From Hydractinia symbiolongicarpus (Eukaryota > Cnidaria > Hydrozoa > Anthoathecata > Hydractiniidae), in NCBI RefSeq assembly GCF_029227915.1, contig NC_079885.1, positions 16,813,001-16,877,000 of the forward strand: a stretch of DNA of 64,000 nucleotides. Direction: 5' to 3'. Of this stretch, positions 22,546-31,989 are shown piece after piece. Position numbers and translations under genes: made by a program. The notes under the pieces are model-generated. The model ran no database searches. It saw only the letters and a list, made by a program, of their open reading frames with translations, and had not been told where the DNA came from. Each line of letters starts with the position of its first letter. The first letter of the stretch is position 1.

Positions 22546-23371
22546 TTCAGGCAAATGATACCAATTATACAAGTTGGTACTAACTAAAGTATAAACCTTT
22601 TAATTACGTGATAAAACATAATAAAACAAATAAATGCAAATAAGTACATTGTTCGTTACAGTTCATTTCAACCATTTTAAAGTAAATTTATTACGATGGC
22701 GACATTTGTTGATAAGTTCTGTTCTTTTGTTTAACAGTCCCTTGGATTCAGCTTGTACAATTGCTATTTTTTCTGTTAGGCATAAATCACGCCTTGCCTA
22801 AAATATTCTTCTTCTTCTTCGTCTATGCCCTTTCGATTTGTAAAAACAGTGTTTTATTTATCTTAGGCAAGGCAAATGACTTATGCCCTGCTTTTTATTT
22901 ATTTACATGAGGCGCCATAGGTTGAGACCCTGGTCCCCGTGCGAAAGTTATAACCACAAGCTATATGGGGCCAAGTAGTGTTCAACCCGGAATGAGACTT
23001 AGGGTCTTCCATAAACATTTGCTGTTATATAAAAATTGGCAATCAAACACAAAAAAACTTATCCTTGCGAGAACTTCATAGTGAATATTACAATTTACTT
23101 CTCACTAGTTACACTCACTGCTCACTGAAAGGTTGATGCTAAATCATATATCTGTTCCACCCCGTGTGTCTCCGTACAAAATTGACCCGTTGTACGAGGT
23201 TGGTCATTTTTCGCGCTTGTACGAAGATGGGCAATTTTGTACAAAAACGGGCATTACAATTGCTGAATACACCAATCAACCCCATCCGGCTACCATTATG
23301 AAACCGCGTCGGAGGAAAAGACTAGTAACTAGTATAGGAGGGACAAGAAGAAGTAAACACGCTCATTTACA
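22546..23371. other. Spacer upstream of the SAP-SWIM-YqaJ gene
   Basis: Contains a foldback at 22779-22887 and, from 23130, a patch with three similar TTGTACGA/TTGTACAA motifs. The promoter of the gene starting at 23372 presumably lies here, but no element is clear. Confidence 0.35.
22779..22887. repeat. Small foldback element
   Basis: GGCATAAATCACGCCTTGCC (to 22801 with TAA) and, inverted, TTAGGCAAGGCAAATGAC... ending ATGCC at 22887 form arms of about 23-25 bases with a few mismatches around a 61-base loop. This may be a small MITE; no target duplication was identified. Confidence 0.5.
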
Positions 23372-25000
23372 ATGGAGTTTGATATGATAAGCAAGATGAA
23401 AGTTGAAGAATTAAAAAAATATTTAAGAATGCGGGGTTTAAAGGTGTCTGGAAGGAAATGTGAGTTGGTGGCAAGGGTATTTTCTGCTAGTGAGAATAAT
23501 GTAAAACTGGTAAAAACTGCAGCGCAGGTAGAAGAGCAGTTCAACGAAGAGTATGTGAGCAAATTATTAATTGAAGATGGTGTTATACCTGACCCAATGG
23601 ACATTACTTCTGGATGGTTAGCGGAGGAAGACGGTGTATCGTTTTGGCCAATGATTACATATGGAAATATTTTTAATTATTTAACCTTTACTCCTAGCAC
23701 ACTGGGGAGTGACGACCTAAACGATTACAAAACAAGCAAAGCATATAGCTATTTTACAAATGGTTGGCTAGGACCAATAATGTACCATCCGATTGACGAA
23801 GATTCAAAGTACTGCTTTTTAAAAGGAGATTGTAGGCCTTCAGAACGATTAAATGATCCACCTCATAAACTATGGGTATGCGTTCTGAAAGGAGAAAGTA
23901 ATCGGATTATGTCAGCACACTGCACCTGCATGACAGGAATGTCCGGGACATGCAACCATATTGCTGCACTTTTGTTTCGAGTAGATGCTGCAGTAACATG
24001 CGGGCTGACAAATCCATCATGCACAGCCAAAGCTTGTGAATGGCTACCTAACCGAAAAGAAGTCAGACCACAGAAAATGATAGATTTGGTTTTAAACAGA
24101 GATGAAATGAAAAAATCTAAAAAGAAAAAGAGACCGCTGGTAGCAACTCCGAAAAGAAATTATAATCCTCTTGCTACATGTAAAATAAAGCCTTTAGAGC
24201 TTCAAAACATTGTAACTGCGCTGAAAGACACTCTGCCATGTAGTGTATTGTTTACATCTGTTCCAACACCAAAGATGGACTTTATGAGAGAGATTGTTAA
24301 AACTGTTCCAGAACAAAAAAATGTATTTTCTGTTAATGAAATGATTTCATCTAGTGATAACAAGATCACGTTTCTCAGTAAACTAGATAGCCAAATGACA
24401 CCAGAAGCCAGAAAAAAAATAGAAGAGATAACTTGTGGGCAATCAGAAAATCAGGCATGGTATTTATTTCGGAAGGATATTGTGACTGCATCAAAAGCAC
24501 ATGAGGTATTAACTAAAATGAAAAAGTTTAAAAAAGGGAATCTTAATGTTAACCTCTGGTCCCTTTTTCAGAAAGTGTCTGGGTCTGTGTTTATCAACCC
24601 AAATATACCTGCACTGAAATATGGAAGAGAAATGGAGCCTGTTGCGTTAGCCGCATTTAAAGAAGAAATAAAGAAAGAGCATAAAAATGTAGAAGTGCGG
24701 TCTTGTGGCTTATTTATTGACGGTGGCGTGAAGTTTGTTGGTGCTAGTCCTGATGGGTTGGTGACTTGTTGCTGCTGTTCGCCTAGCTGTCTGGAAATAA
24801 AGTGCCCCTTTTCAATAAGCCACAAGTCCCCAACAGATGTGGTACTTGATTTTGTGGTTGAAAGGAATGGAAAGAAGCAGGAAGCATTCGTTATGGCTGT
24901 TGACTCAGAGTTATACCGCGATTCCCAAATATCTGAGGAGGCAAAAGAAACAGTTATTTGCCTGGTATCCCTCGGAAAGATCGGACCTCAAATTAATTGA
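23372..25000 (+). CDS. SAP-SWIM-YqaJ exonuclease-like protein
   Basis: A single open frame of 542 codons. Residues 8-40 (MKVEELKKYLRMRGLKVSGR) fit a SAP DNA-binding motif. Residues 184-196 (CTCMTGMSGTCNH) have the CxC...CxH ligands of a SWIM zinc finger. From about residue 355, QAWYLFRKDIVTASKAHEVL, KYGREMEPVALAAF, FVGASPDGLV and CLEIKCPFS give the YqaJ (lambda-exonuclease-like) nuclease with the D...ExK residues. These proteins occur in many invertebrate genomes in multiple copies; their function is unknown and a selfish origin is possible. After EIKCPF the C terminus departs from the usual pattern and lacks the QGQ-type motif, so the end may be deleted or frameshifted. It sits 125 bases left of the virus-like block. 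Confidence 0.75.
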   Translation: MEFDMISKMKVEELKKYLRMRGLKVSGRKCELVARVFSASENNVKLVKTAAQVEEQFNEEYVSKLLIEDGVIPDPMDITSGWLAEEDGVSFWPMITYGNIFNYLTFTPSTLGSDDLNDYKTSKAYSYFTNGWLGPIMYHPIDEDSKYCFLKGDCRPSERLNDPPHKLWVCVLKGESNRIMSAHCTCMTGMSGTCNHIAALLFRVDAAVTCGLTNPSCTAKACEWLPNRKEVRPQKMIDLVLNRDEMKKSKKKKRPLVATPKRNYNPLATCKIKPLELQNIVTALKDTLPCSVLFTSVPTPKMDFMREIVKTVPEQKNVFSVNEMISSSDNKITFLSKLDSQMTPEARKKIEEITCGQSENQAWYLFRKDIVTASKAHEVLTKMKKFKKGNLNVNLWSLFQKVSGSVFINPNIPALKYGREMEPVALAAFKEEIKKEHKNVEVRSCGLFIDGGVKFVGASPDGLVTCCCCSPSCLEIKCPFSISHKSPTDVVLDFVVERNGKKQEAFVMAVDSELYRDSQISEEAKETVICLVSLGKIGPQIN

Positions 25001-25116
25001 TGAGGAAACGAATATGATCTAATCCACTGAGTGGGAAGAGATCAAGGCTCAACTCAAAAAGTCTAAGCATGCCTGTTTGTATATTAGGCTTGAGCACCCA
25101 AGAACTTAGAGTATAT

Positions 25117-25124
25117 TAGAATAA
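25117..25124 (+). promoter_or_regulatory. AATAAA motif touching the start of the MSV199-like gene
   Basis: GAATAAATG: the A-rich motif overlaps the ATG at 25125. One of eight such starts in this block. Confidence 0.5.
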
Positions 25125-26126
25125 ATGTCATATATAAGAATATTAGAAAATCAGCTGGCTGCTTGCCATGAGGAGCTCGATCGCATCCCTTATCTGGAGC
25201 GGAGTCTGGAAGCCCTGCAGGAGGAGCTTCGTGAATCACTATATACGGAAAGGATCCACAGGTATATTAATTATTTTGTCATATCAACCGTCCTTATCAT
25301 CCGTACTCTGGTTGGAACCATTATTAAAAATAAAATGTCCTGGCTTGCGTTAAACACATTACCTGGAGCCATCGAAACTTTATTCAATGCGCAAAATCCG
25401 CCTCTTTTTAAACGTGCTGATCTCGGGAGATTTTTGGGAATTGTTGACATAAGAACATCCTGTAGAGCGCTTAATATAGTGGAGAGGACGCGTATAGAGC
25501 TAAATGCTCAGAACCCGTCATGGTATGCTGGGACAAAGGAAACTAAAAATGCTCGCGATGTATTCATCTCTTTGGACGATGCTCTTGAGATTTGTGTACA
25601 TTCAAGAAAACCAAGGGCTATTGAAATTATGAGATGGCTTGCGGCGAAAGGCATTGAAAAATTACAAGAAGCCATCGAAGAGCATCATCAAGCTCTTGCA
25701 ATACTCAGCGATGATCTTCAGAATAGGGACGTAACTATAGCAAACCTTGAGGAGGATCTTCAAGAGCTAGAGAAGCAGTTAGATCTCCGAACATTGGAAA
25801 TTGCAGGACTCCGTCAAAGATATGTACCACATGCCAATGATGCGGGCAAAGATAATGTTATTATGATTTTTCGCAAACATACAACACATGACGATGATAA
25901 ATATCACCATCTTCTATACTATTGCGCCCGTGTACAAAGACGATGGATCAGTGTTCGATTTCCTGAGTCCGAAGAAATCGTTGTTATTGATAATGCAAAT
26001 GGGATGCATGCGTTTAATCGGTTTGAAGAGGAAGGACATATGGAGCGCTACTTATGCCATTTCAAGCTTATTGATCTTACTCGCGACGATTTGTATGATT
26101 TGAGTGATGCAACACTAGAAGATTAG
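25125..26126 (+). CDS. MSV199/BRO-like viral protein with coiled coils
   Basis: 333 codons. Residues 1-45 form a Glu/Leu-rich coiled coil, 46-66 a hydrophobic, possibly membrane-spanning segment. Residues about 85-170 (FKRADLGRFLGIVDIR, RDVFISLDDALEICVHSRK, AIEIMRWLA) resemble the MSV199 / BRO-N domain of large DNA viruses. Residues 175-235 are a second coiled coil, and the C terminus (IMIFRKHTTHDDDKYHHLLY, CARVQRRW) resembles the DUF3627 domain often joined to it. In the family these are virus-specific proteins, thought to bind DNA; the role is not established. An internal Met (25335, MSWLALNTL) could be the real start, leaving the first coiled coil and hydrophobic part as a separate protein. 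It ends facing the integrase gene across a hairpin. Confidence 0.72.
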   Translation: MSYIRILENQLAACHEELDRIPYLERSLEALQEELRESLYTERIHRYINYFVISTVLIIRTLVGTIIKNKMSWLALNTLPGAIETLFNAQNPPLFKRADLGRFLGIVDIRTSCRALNIVERTRIELNAQNPSWYAGTKETKNARDVFISLDDALEICVHSRKPRAIEIMRWLAAKGIEKLQEAIEEHHQALAILSDDLQNRDVTIANLEEDLQELEKQLDLRTLEIAGLRQRYVPHANDAGKDNVIMIFRKHTTHDDDKYHHLLYYCARVQRRWISVRFPESEEIVVIDNANGMHAFNRFEEEGHMERYLCHFKLIDLTRDDLYDLSDATLED

Positions 26127-26133
26127 GTATAAG

Positions 26134-26161
26134 TTTTTGTAGCTCTTATGAGCCACAAAAA
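26134..26161. terminator. Hairpin between convergent MSV199-like and integrase genes
   Basis: TTTTTGTAGCTC (26134-26145), loop TTAT, GAGCCACAAAAA (26150-26161): 12-base arms with one mismatch, lying in the 39-base gap between the two stop codons. A shared 3'-end signal is inferred. Confidence 0.55.
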
Positions 26162-26165
26162 TCGA

Positions 26166-27173
26166 TTACCATTCCCTCACATGCTCGGGAGGTACCTCTA
26201 CATCCTCGGGTACTAGCATCAACTCTTCGGCTACGAAAGATCGATCAGGTCCATCTGCCAAGTAGTATAACAATTTCGTACCTGTTACGATACGATCCAG
26301 CCTGTATGTTTTCTTACTCCACCACGGATCAGTCGCGCGTCTTTTTTGATCCCCATGTTCTTCCCCGGGTTGTAGCAGACAGAGAAAAAGGCCATCATCA
26401 GGCAAAGGCTTTTCCTCGGGATATTCCTCGCTTTTCGCAAGTGGTACGTCATCGAGCTTAATGGCTTGCGAGGGCTTCATGCTGATCATCGCGGTCTTGG
26501 TGTTGTTCATGCTTTTCACGATATTATATAAGTGTTTCACCCAGGTGGTACTCTGTTCGTCACTGACCAGCTCCTGGGCATCTTGAGGCTTGAACAATCT
26601 TTCTGCGAGTACTTTGTTGTAGGACTCCACGAACGCTGTGAACGTATGGTGATACTTGATGGTTGCCCGCTTAATCTCTACGCCTTTGCTTTCCAACAAC
26701 TTTGTCACGTCTGATTTGAATTCTGAGCCGTTATCCACCTGGAAAATATTTGGGTATTTGGGGGGTCCAGCTTTGAATATGTCCTTGAGCATGTCCGCTA
26801 CCTCGCTAGCTTTCTTAGTTCTCAGAGGTCTCGCGACTTTATACCTTGAGGTCACATCGATACCTGTAAGTATGTATTTGTACGTATTACCATACACTGT
26901 ATCATGTGGCATATAGAGTAAGTCGAATTGATGGATCTCATTGGGTCTCGTTATGGTGAAATGAGGGTAACTGATGCGCTTGGGGCCTTTGATATGCCTT
27001 AACCAGAGCAACTGACGACTAAGCCAATGTATAATTTTCTTTCTGGAAAGACTACTCAGCGAGCATAGTAATTTAATGGCTTTTCGTCCAATCCAAAGAT
27101 GTTCTGGTTGGTAATAGATGTTGCTTAATTTTTTCGCTTCCTCTTGAGTAACAATATGCTTTACTTTCGACAT
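26166..27173 (-). CDS. Retroviral-type (rve) integrase, DD35E
   Basis: 335 codons, intact. The catalytic core shows Asp84 (HQFDLLYMP), Asp147 (FQVDNGSEF) and Glu183 (AFVESYNK), with exactly 35 residues between Asp147 and Glu183. This is the arrangement of retrovirus and Polinton/Maverick integrases that join linear element DNA to the host. The N terminus (about 15-62, YYQPEHLWIGRKAIKLL, KKIIHWLSRQ) resembles the helical leader of Polinton-type integrases. Residues about 285-325 (DPWWSKKTYRLDRIV, YYLADG) could be a chromo- or SH3-like C-terminal domain. No reverse transcriptase accompanies it, which argues against an LTR element. It is the best preserved gene of the block, preceded by AATAAATATG. 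Confidence 0.86.
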   Translation of the reverse strand: MSKVKHIVTQEEAKKLSNIYYQPEHLWIGRKAIKLLCSLSSLSRKKIIHWLSRQLLWLRHIKGPKRISYPHFTITRPNEIHQFDLLYMPHDTVYGNTYKYILTGIDVTSRYKVARPLRTKKASEVADMLKDIFKAGPPKYPNIFQVDNGSEFKSDVTKLLESKGVEIKRATIKYHHTFTAFVESYNKVLAERLFKPQDAQELVSDEQSTTWVKHLYNIVKSMNNTKTAMISMKPSQAIKLDDVPLAKSEEYPEEKPLPDDGLFLCLLQPGEEHGDQKRRATDPWWSKKTYRLDRIVTGTKLLYYLADGPDRSFVAEELMLVPEDVEVPPEHVREW

Positions 27174-27182
27174 ATTTATTAC
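27174..27182 (-). promoter_or_regulatory. AATAAAT motif at the integrase start
   Basis: On the minus strand AATAAAT lies directly before the ATG at 27173. Confidence 0.5.
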
Positions 27183-27259
27183 ATATCGAAAACGTTCTGC
27201 ATTACGTATTTATTATGTATTTATACGCCGCAAAACCGAGGAGGGCCAAGGAACCAAGA

Positions 27260-27601
27260 ATAAACGTCAACTCACCGTCCTGCTGCTGCTTTGAGGGTGT
27301 ATAAAATCGGAGAGCTTTAAAGCCTCCTCCATCGTCGCGATATAGTACTGTCTCATTCCTTCGTCGAGCTCCTTCAGGCTCTGTCCAGCTGTTCTTCTCG
27401 TCTCTTATTATACCAGTCTATTTTTGCTTGTCTGTCACGTACCCATTGGGCTTGAGCAGCTTGTAATTTTTCCACCACTAAATCATGACGCTTCCTTTCC
27501 TCTTCGCCGTGGCCACTTATTTTGCTGAACAAAAAATTTGATCCGCTGAATGCTAGGGCGTTCATAGCAGCGCCCGCTACGAGGACGCCGATTGTTGCCA
27601 T
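27260..27601 (-). CDS. Small membrane/coiled-coil protein
   Basis: 75 codons are open to 27374: a hydrophobic start (IGVLVAGAAMNALAFSGSNF), then a charged helix (KRHDLVVEKLQAAQAQW, IDWYNKRREEQL). Just after the stop, another frame continues with SLKELDEGMRQYYIATMEE to about 27280, so one frameshift near 27385 probably cut a longer protein. I do not recognise a named family; short membrane-anchored coiled-coil proteins of this look occur in virus-like elements. In a third frame, 27330-27210 ends with a hydrophobic segment (TFILGSLALLGFAAYKYI), possibly a further small membrane protein lacking a visible ATG. Confidence 0.55.
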
Positions 27602-27611
27602 ATTTATTTTG
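27602..27611 (-). promoter_or_regulatory. AAATAAAT motif at the small membrane protein start
   Basis: AAAATAAAT on the minus strand precedes the ATG at 27601 without a gap. Confidence 0.5.
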
Positions 27612-27631
27612 TAGATCCAAGGCCTACAAAA
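27607..27631. terminator. Hairpin after the capsid-like gene
   Basis: TTTTGTAG (27607-27614), 9-base loop, CTACAAAA (27624-27631), within the 54-base gap between the capsid-like stop (27656) and the next start on the same strand. It overlaps the start motif of the next gene. Confidence 0.45.
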
Positions 27632-27655
27632 ACAAATTTTGATGATCTTAATATT

Positions 27656-28892
27656 CTACTGAATGGAACCTACATCCAGAATATTCAATTGTGCATCTTG
27701 GAGTAAGTAAATATAGCATTTTTTATCACCTGTGCCATCAGGATTTTTGGTCATATGGAGGGTTATACCGTCACTGAGCCTTTGCAGAGGCCCCCCGCTC
27801 CCGTGTAAGGTGGGGTCCGGACTACTGCGGAAGTCCACGAATAGCCCATCCCTCTCCGTAAAGAACTGACCTATCGTTACGCTCGAGTCATGAGATCCTA
27901 GCAACGCAGACACTTGTTCTAGATGAACACGAGGCAACATCGCGTGGCTATACAATTCATTCGGCTCACCCTCCACGACTATGCTGACCGACGATGTGCC
28001 AGGATTACCAGCATATGCCTTAACAACGGTAAGATCCTGAAATAATAGGAGGACACCTTTAAGGCTCTTCGCCGGTGTGTCGATTTGCAGGTTGTAACTT
28101 GTATCAGGTTTCTTCATCGTGACAACTTTGCTCCTAAGTATACGCTCGTAAGGTAGGGCCAATCTCGAGTATCTGGACATCAAAGCGCTAGCCAATTCTT
28201 CATTGACCACTTTAACGAATTCAAGGCAGATATTGCTGATTTTGTAGGCAGCATCGGCTGGCTTGGCCGCGGTTAAGCCTGCGGCTGGGGTTCCGGCATC
28301 CTTGATCACGTCACCGAACGGTGCGAAGTGGATCACAAACTGTCTTTTAAGCCTCCTTGGTAGAGGGGCAACTCTCGTATCAACGAGAACATCTTGCCGA
28401 TAGAAATGGCAAAGGTGTTGCCGTAGGCCGCAGCGATCGCTTTTTCCTCGTTATTTCTGTCGTGATCACTGGCATTGACTTGCAGAGCTCTGATGGTCCC
28501 GTCATTTGGGTTTAGTCCTTGAATGATAAGATTATTCTCACGTTCAAATTTTGGGAGACACAAATCCCTATACACCGCGAGCACGTTGTAATCTTGCACT
28601 TTTGTATTTCGTTAGCATTAAGTGTAATCCGTAAGCCTTGTACCAATGCTTTGCCGATGTTTGAAACTAGGGTACGCTTGGTGTTGATACTAGTCAGCTC
28701 AAGGTCAAAGAGGAGCTTGATTGAGCCGGGGGAAATCACGTCGTTTTGACCAAGGTTAGGAATATCCACATATAAATCTTCTTTTGGACCTATGGTGCTG
28801 GGTATGTGGCTGATTTTCACCCTTTGATTTTTACCCTTCATTGCCATCATAATTTTGATTTCCTTATTCGGATTTAAGATAGTTCCGTACAT
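27656..28892 (-). pseudogene. Probable major capsid-like protein, two frameshifts
   Basis: Three overlapping open pieces in different frames make one protein of about 410 residues: 28892 to about 28600, 28599-28333 and 28336-27656. Junctions lie near 28600 and 28337, each explicable by a single-base change. Sequence such as EDLYVDIPNLGQNDVISPGS, ALVQGLRITLNANEI, FERENNLIIQG and SLKGVLLLFQD is beta-rich, with short loops as in jelly-roll capsid proteins. The long uncharged beta pattern, its length and its place next to other structural genes support a capsid role. I cannot assign it to a named capsid family from sequence alone. A 29-base gap separates its start from the divergent gene at 28922. 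Confidence 0.5.
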
Positions 28893-28921
28893 TTATTTAT
28901 AGTGGTTCGGGCTTGAAATAA
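28893..28921. promoter_or_regulatory. 29-bp divergent intergenic region with start motifs both ways
   Basis: Minus side: CTATAAATAAATG into the gene at 28892. Plus side: TTGAAATAAATGG into the gene at 28922. The same A-rich ATG-proximal motif occurs in both directions in a gap too short for a usual metazoan promoter, which fits a virus-type late promoter. Confidence 0.55.
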
Positions 28922-30234
28922 ATGGCTGATAATCCAGGATATGAAGATCACTTTACGCCAGAGGAAGATATTCAGATGGATGATCTTGGGCCCGAGAATG
29001 TCCCTAGTGAACTCCTTGTGTCGCAGGAGTTCTGTGGGCTCGAAGACGTATCCAGCACAGCGGGAGATACCACGACGGAGCAGCAGGGAGATACACTTGA
29101 TAGAATAACAAAATTTATACTAGAGGAAGAGGTAAGTGCTTTTTACACACATCTAAATAATCAAGATCTGGGACCTCTGGATAGAACTCTGATAGATATC
29201 AATATCACCAGGGGTAGCTTTACACGTGAAGGGGAACAGCTTTTTTTCAAAGGTATAAGGGTTACGAAGGAGAATGGAACAGGGTTCCTAGCATTATGTA
29301 CATTACACAAATATAGCCTTACGGTTCAAGATATTCGCGATATGGGCTTCATCAAGTATGTCTCTACCCCCAATAATGGTGGTTGGTCACAGGCTCAGAA
29401 CCTTGCGCTGAAGGTTGATGTTCTTGTTAAGAAGGGTGAGGAGACTTCGGGTAAAGAGGAGGGTGGGATTATTGGAATGAAAACAATTGATAGCATTCAA
29501 AGTTTTGCTCATGACATAGAGGGTTATGCAGATACTTCGTTCGCGGGCATCGACGATGAGATCGAGATCCCTGAGATGAGAAATTTAAAGCTCGACATTG
29601 AAGATCTTCAAAAGACTACTAAGGGGGTGAAGGATAAAGTTGTACAAAATAACAGCGAGATAAATATGAAAGAGGGTAAGTTGAAAGAACTTAAAAAGCA
29701 GAAGCCCGGGGTACAAAGGCTTCAGGATATTAATGATCTTGAGAAGGAATTGAAGAAATTGAAGAAAGATAAGAAGGATGAACTGGGTAGGCACGGTCTT
29801 TCCTCCGAGGTTTTTAAGCAACTGAGGTCCATTAAATCCGAGCTGATGAAGATAGCGGGGGATGATATATCCTTGCGAGAAAAACTCAGGGTCCTGTTCA
29901 AAGAGCAGGGTATTACTATAGCGAGTATCGTATCAGCTTACTGATATCAACCCTGGTCCTAGCACTCACGGGAGGTAGTGGGGCAGCAGGAAGTGCTAGA
30001 GGAGGTGGTAGCAAAGGGTTTGTTCAAAAGCAGCTGGAAAGGCTCGGAAAATTCCTTAAATATCTAGCAGGGAAGGCAGGTGCAGCCCTTCCAGGCATTA
30101 TTGGCACCATCGTATCATTTTTCTTCCGGGTAGCCGCCAAAGTCGTGGAGTATATAGCGAGACACTTGTATTTGGCTATAGCAGGTGCTGTGGGTATTGT
30201 TGTGGCCTATGTAGGTAAAAGAAGGAATAGATGA
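28922..30234 (+). pseudogene. Coiled-coil protein with Gly-rich hydrophobic C terminus, one frameshift
   Basis: 340 codons are open from 28922 and end at a TGA just after GITIASIVSAY (about 29940). From 29941, in another frame, 97 more codons give LISTLVLALTGG, LERLGKFLKYLAGKAG and a C-terminal hydrophobic, tryptophan-free membrane-like region ending GKRRNR at 30234. One base change near 29940 explains the break. The N terminus is acidic, a central globular part (FTREGEQLFFKGIRVT) precedes a strong coiled coil (about residues 220-310, NDLEKELKKLKKDKKDEL). The mixture suggests a structural or membrane-associated virion protein; no named family is recognised. It faces the next minus-strand gene across a hairpin. 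Confidence 0.6.
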
Positions 30235-30237
30235 GAG

Positions 30238-30263
30238 TCTAGTATGTTGTTCAACACATTAGA
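30238..30263. terminator. Hairpin between convergent genes
   Basis: TCTAGTATGTTG (30238-30249) and CAACACATTAGA (30252-30263) form 12-base arms with two mismatches, centred between the stop at 30234 and the minus-strand stop at 30259-30261. Confidence 0.5.
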
Positions 30264-30873
30264 CCTTAATCCATATATATGCAAGTATCAGTCCTACTCC
30301 CAACGTGATAATGGTGGCCTTGGTATCCTCATGCTGCCTGTGGGCTTCCTTGGTATCAGGCGTGGTTTTCTTTATATGTTACCTAGGAGGTGTGGTGAAG
30401 GATGCCTTATGTTTGACAGCTTTGGTATTCAGGTCTAGCTCCACACCTACACCTATGTTAGAGGGCACGATTAAAACATTGTTGTTATATCCCACGACTT
30501 TACCAATACGAAGTTCCATGTTTGAAGGAAGCATGTACACGCTGGACATCACAACAAAATTCACTGGTGTTCTGGCATACTGGAGCACCTTTTGAAACTC
30601 GGTGATGTCTTGACCTACGTTTTCCTCACGTTGAACCAGGGCCTCGAATTTCTGCAGGAGGATCTGTCCAGCCGTGAATTTATCGGCAATAGAGCCTAGA
30701 ATTGATGCCTTGGCACTCACTTGAGACCCTAGTAATAAGACAACATAGACGCGTATACTTTCGCTTAGCTTGGTTAGGCCCTCTGATGTCAGACCCTGAG
30801 AGGTTGATGTGATGAATTTAGCCCAATCCCCATCAACCTGCGGCCACCATCTACCGTTTGTTAAAGACGACAT
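30259..30873 (-). pseudogene. Putative structural protein with C-terminal membrane segment, one frameshift
   Basis: 164 codons are open from 30873 to 30379 (NGRWWPQVDGDWAKFI, VYVVLLLGSQVSAKASILG, MSSVYMLPSNMELRIGKVVG). Then another frame continues DTKEAHRQHEDTKATIIT with the hydrophobic LGVGLILAYIWIKV to the stop at 30259. A single frameshift near 30390 is implied. The protein is beta-rich with a C-terminal anchor; I do not recognise the family. Its ATG overlaps the end of the upstream gene by 13 bases, so it has no start motif of its own. Confidence 0.5.
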
Positions 30874-31328
30874 GACTGCTTTGAACTAGTACAAAGCGTT
30901 GGGATCTGCACCATACTCACGACATACTCGAGCATGCCTCCTTCGTATGATATGGGTACCTTCATTCTCGCTAAAATACGACGCATGTGGTAATATACGT
31001 GAAATTTGAAAATGGCGTTAACGAGGGGTACGGAGCCACTCATATGCTTCGCAGAGATCCTCAACGCCGTTGTCGCGCAATGGCAAGCGAAATTCACCTG
31101 TATGTTCCAATAGTCCATGGCTTGGCCTTCCCAATTTACACTCACGGGATCATTCAACAGATTAGTAGGAACTTTGATGGGGTACTTGGTAAACTGTTGG
31201 AAAGCCACGGAAATATGCTTAGTCGTACTCACGTATAGCTCCTGATGCTCCAAGTTAGTTACACCGAGAGGCCACTCGCCTCTGTTGGACTTGTACTTTG
31301 CCGTAGGATTATACGAATAATTGTTCAT
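30861..31328 (-). CDS. Unknown virus-block protein, 155 residues
   Basis: Open frame beginning MNNYSYNPTAKYKSNRGEW and including KYPIKVPTNLLNDPVSVNWE and FKFHVYYHMRRILARMKVPI. It ends ...CTSSKQSCRL, its last 13 bases shared with the start of the gene at 30873. The composition is globular with no membrane segment. The upstream sequence is AAAGAAAAGATG, a weaker version of the start motif. Position between two likely structural genes suggests a virion or assembly role, but nothing in the sequence proves it. Confidence 0.55.
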   Translation of the reverse strand: MNNYSYNPTAKYKSNRGEWPLGVTNLEHQELYVSTTKHISVAFQQFTKYPIKVPTNLLNDPVSVNWEGQAMDYWNIQVNFACHCATTALRISAKHMSGSVPLVNAIFKFHVYYHMRRILARMKVPISYEGGMLEYVVSMVQIPTLCTSSKQSCRL

Positions 31329-31655
31329 CTTTTCTTTAAAGAAAAGCAGTTATATATTACGACTATTGAGGAACCAATAGTCTTTGATGAATATCTGGGG
31401 GAGGATACTATGATCGCATTGAAGTCTATTAGCATTCGACCTACGTATTTGAACCTTTTCGAAAAAAAGAATGATATCAAGATTTACAAAGCGACGCCTG
31501 GGTCTACCAATGATGGGGACTTTACAGTTGGGGATTTTGAAACCCTCATCACTATCGAGAAAGGTGTATATAGAATCGAGGACATCGCGGCCATCGTAAA
31601 TGAACATGCGGGAGGGAGAATCAAATTTTTTGTACTCAGGAACGGAATATAGGTA

Positions 31656-31688
31656 TTGGTATCAAAATACTTGGTATTTTGATACCAA
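31656..31688. repeat. Perfect 15-bp inverted repeat, 3-base loop
   Basis: TTGGTATCAAAATAC (31656-31670) and GTATTTTGATACCAA (31674-31688). It begins four bases after the TAG that ends the first of two overlapping frames, like the gene-end hairpins in this block, but also lies inside the second frame. Confidence 0.85.
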
Positions 31689-31989
31689 GTCAATGTTTAC
31701 AGAAGGCGATCACGATAGCTTATACAAGACTGATGTATACCAACGGCTAAGACTCACTTGTCACCAACTCGATGGAGAAAGATGCCTTCTTAATGGAAAA
31801 AAATCCAAGATACTAGTTACGCTTGAAACGAAGGAGTTAAATAACTGGGGAGACATGTTAATATGGAGTTTCGACAACCTTGTTTACCTTCCTTTGAAGG
31901 GCTCGACGGATCGCCTAAAGATTATGTTGATGGATGAATATCACCATGATAAGAACGTTTTATTCGTAGGACTATCGATGTGCATGCTT

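Noticed and set aside
22905-23010. A further SINE copy, because of GGCGCCATAG
   Set aside because: Beyond the first ten bases the sequence does not follow the SINE head; no A/B boxes in order.
24990-25116. Terminal inverted repeat of the virus-like block
   Set aside because: Compared by eye with 33702-33838 in both orientations; no convincing match.
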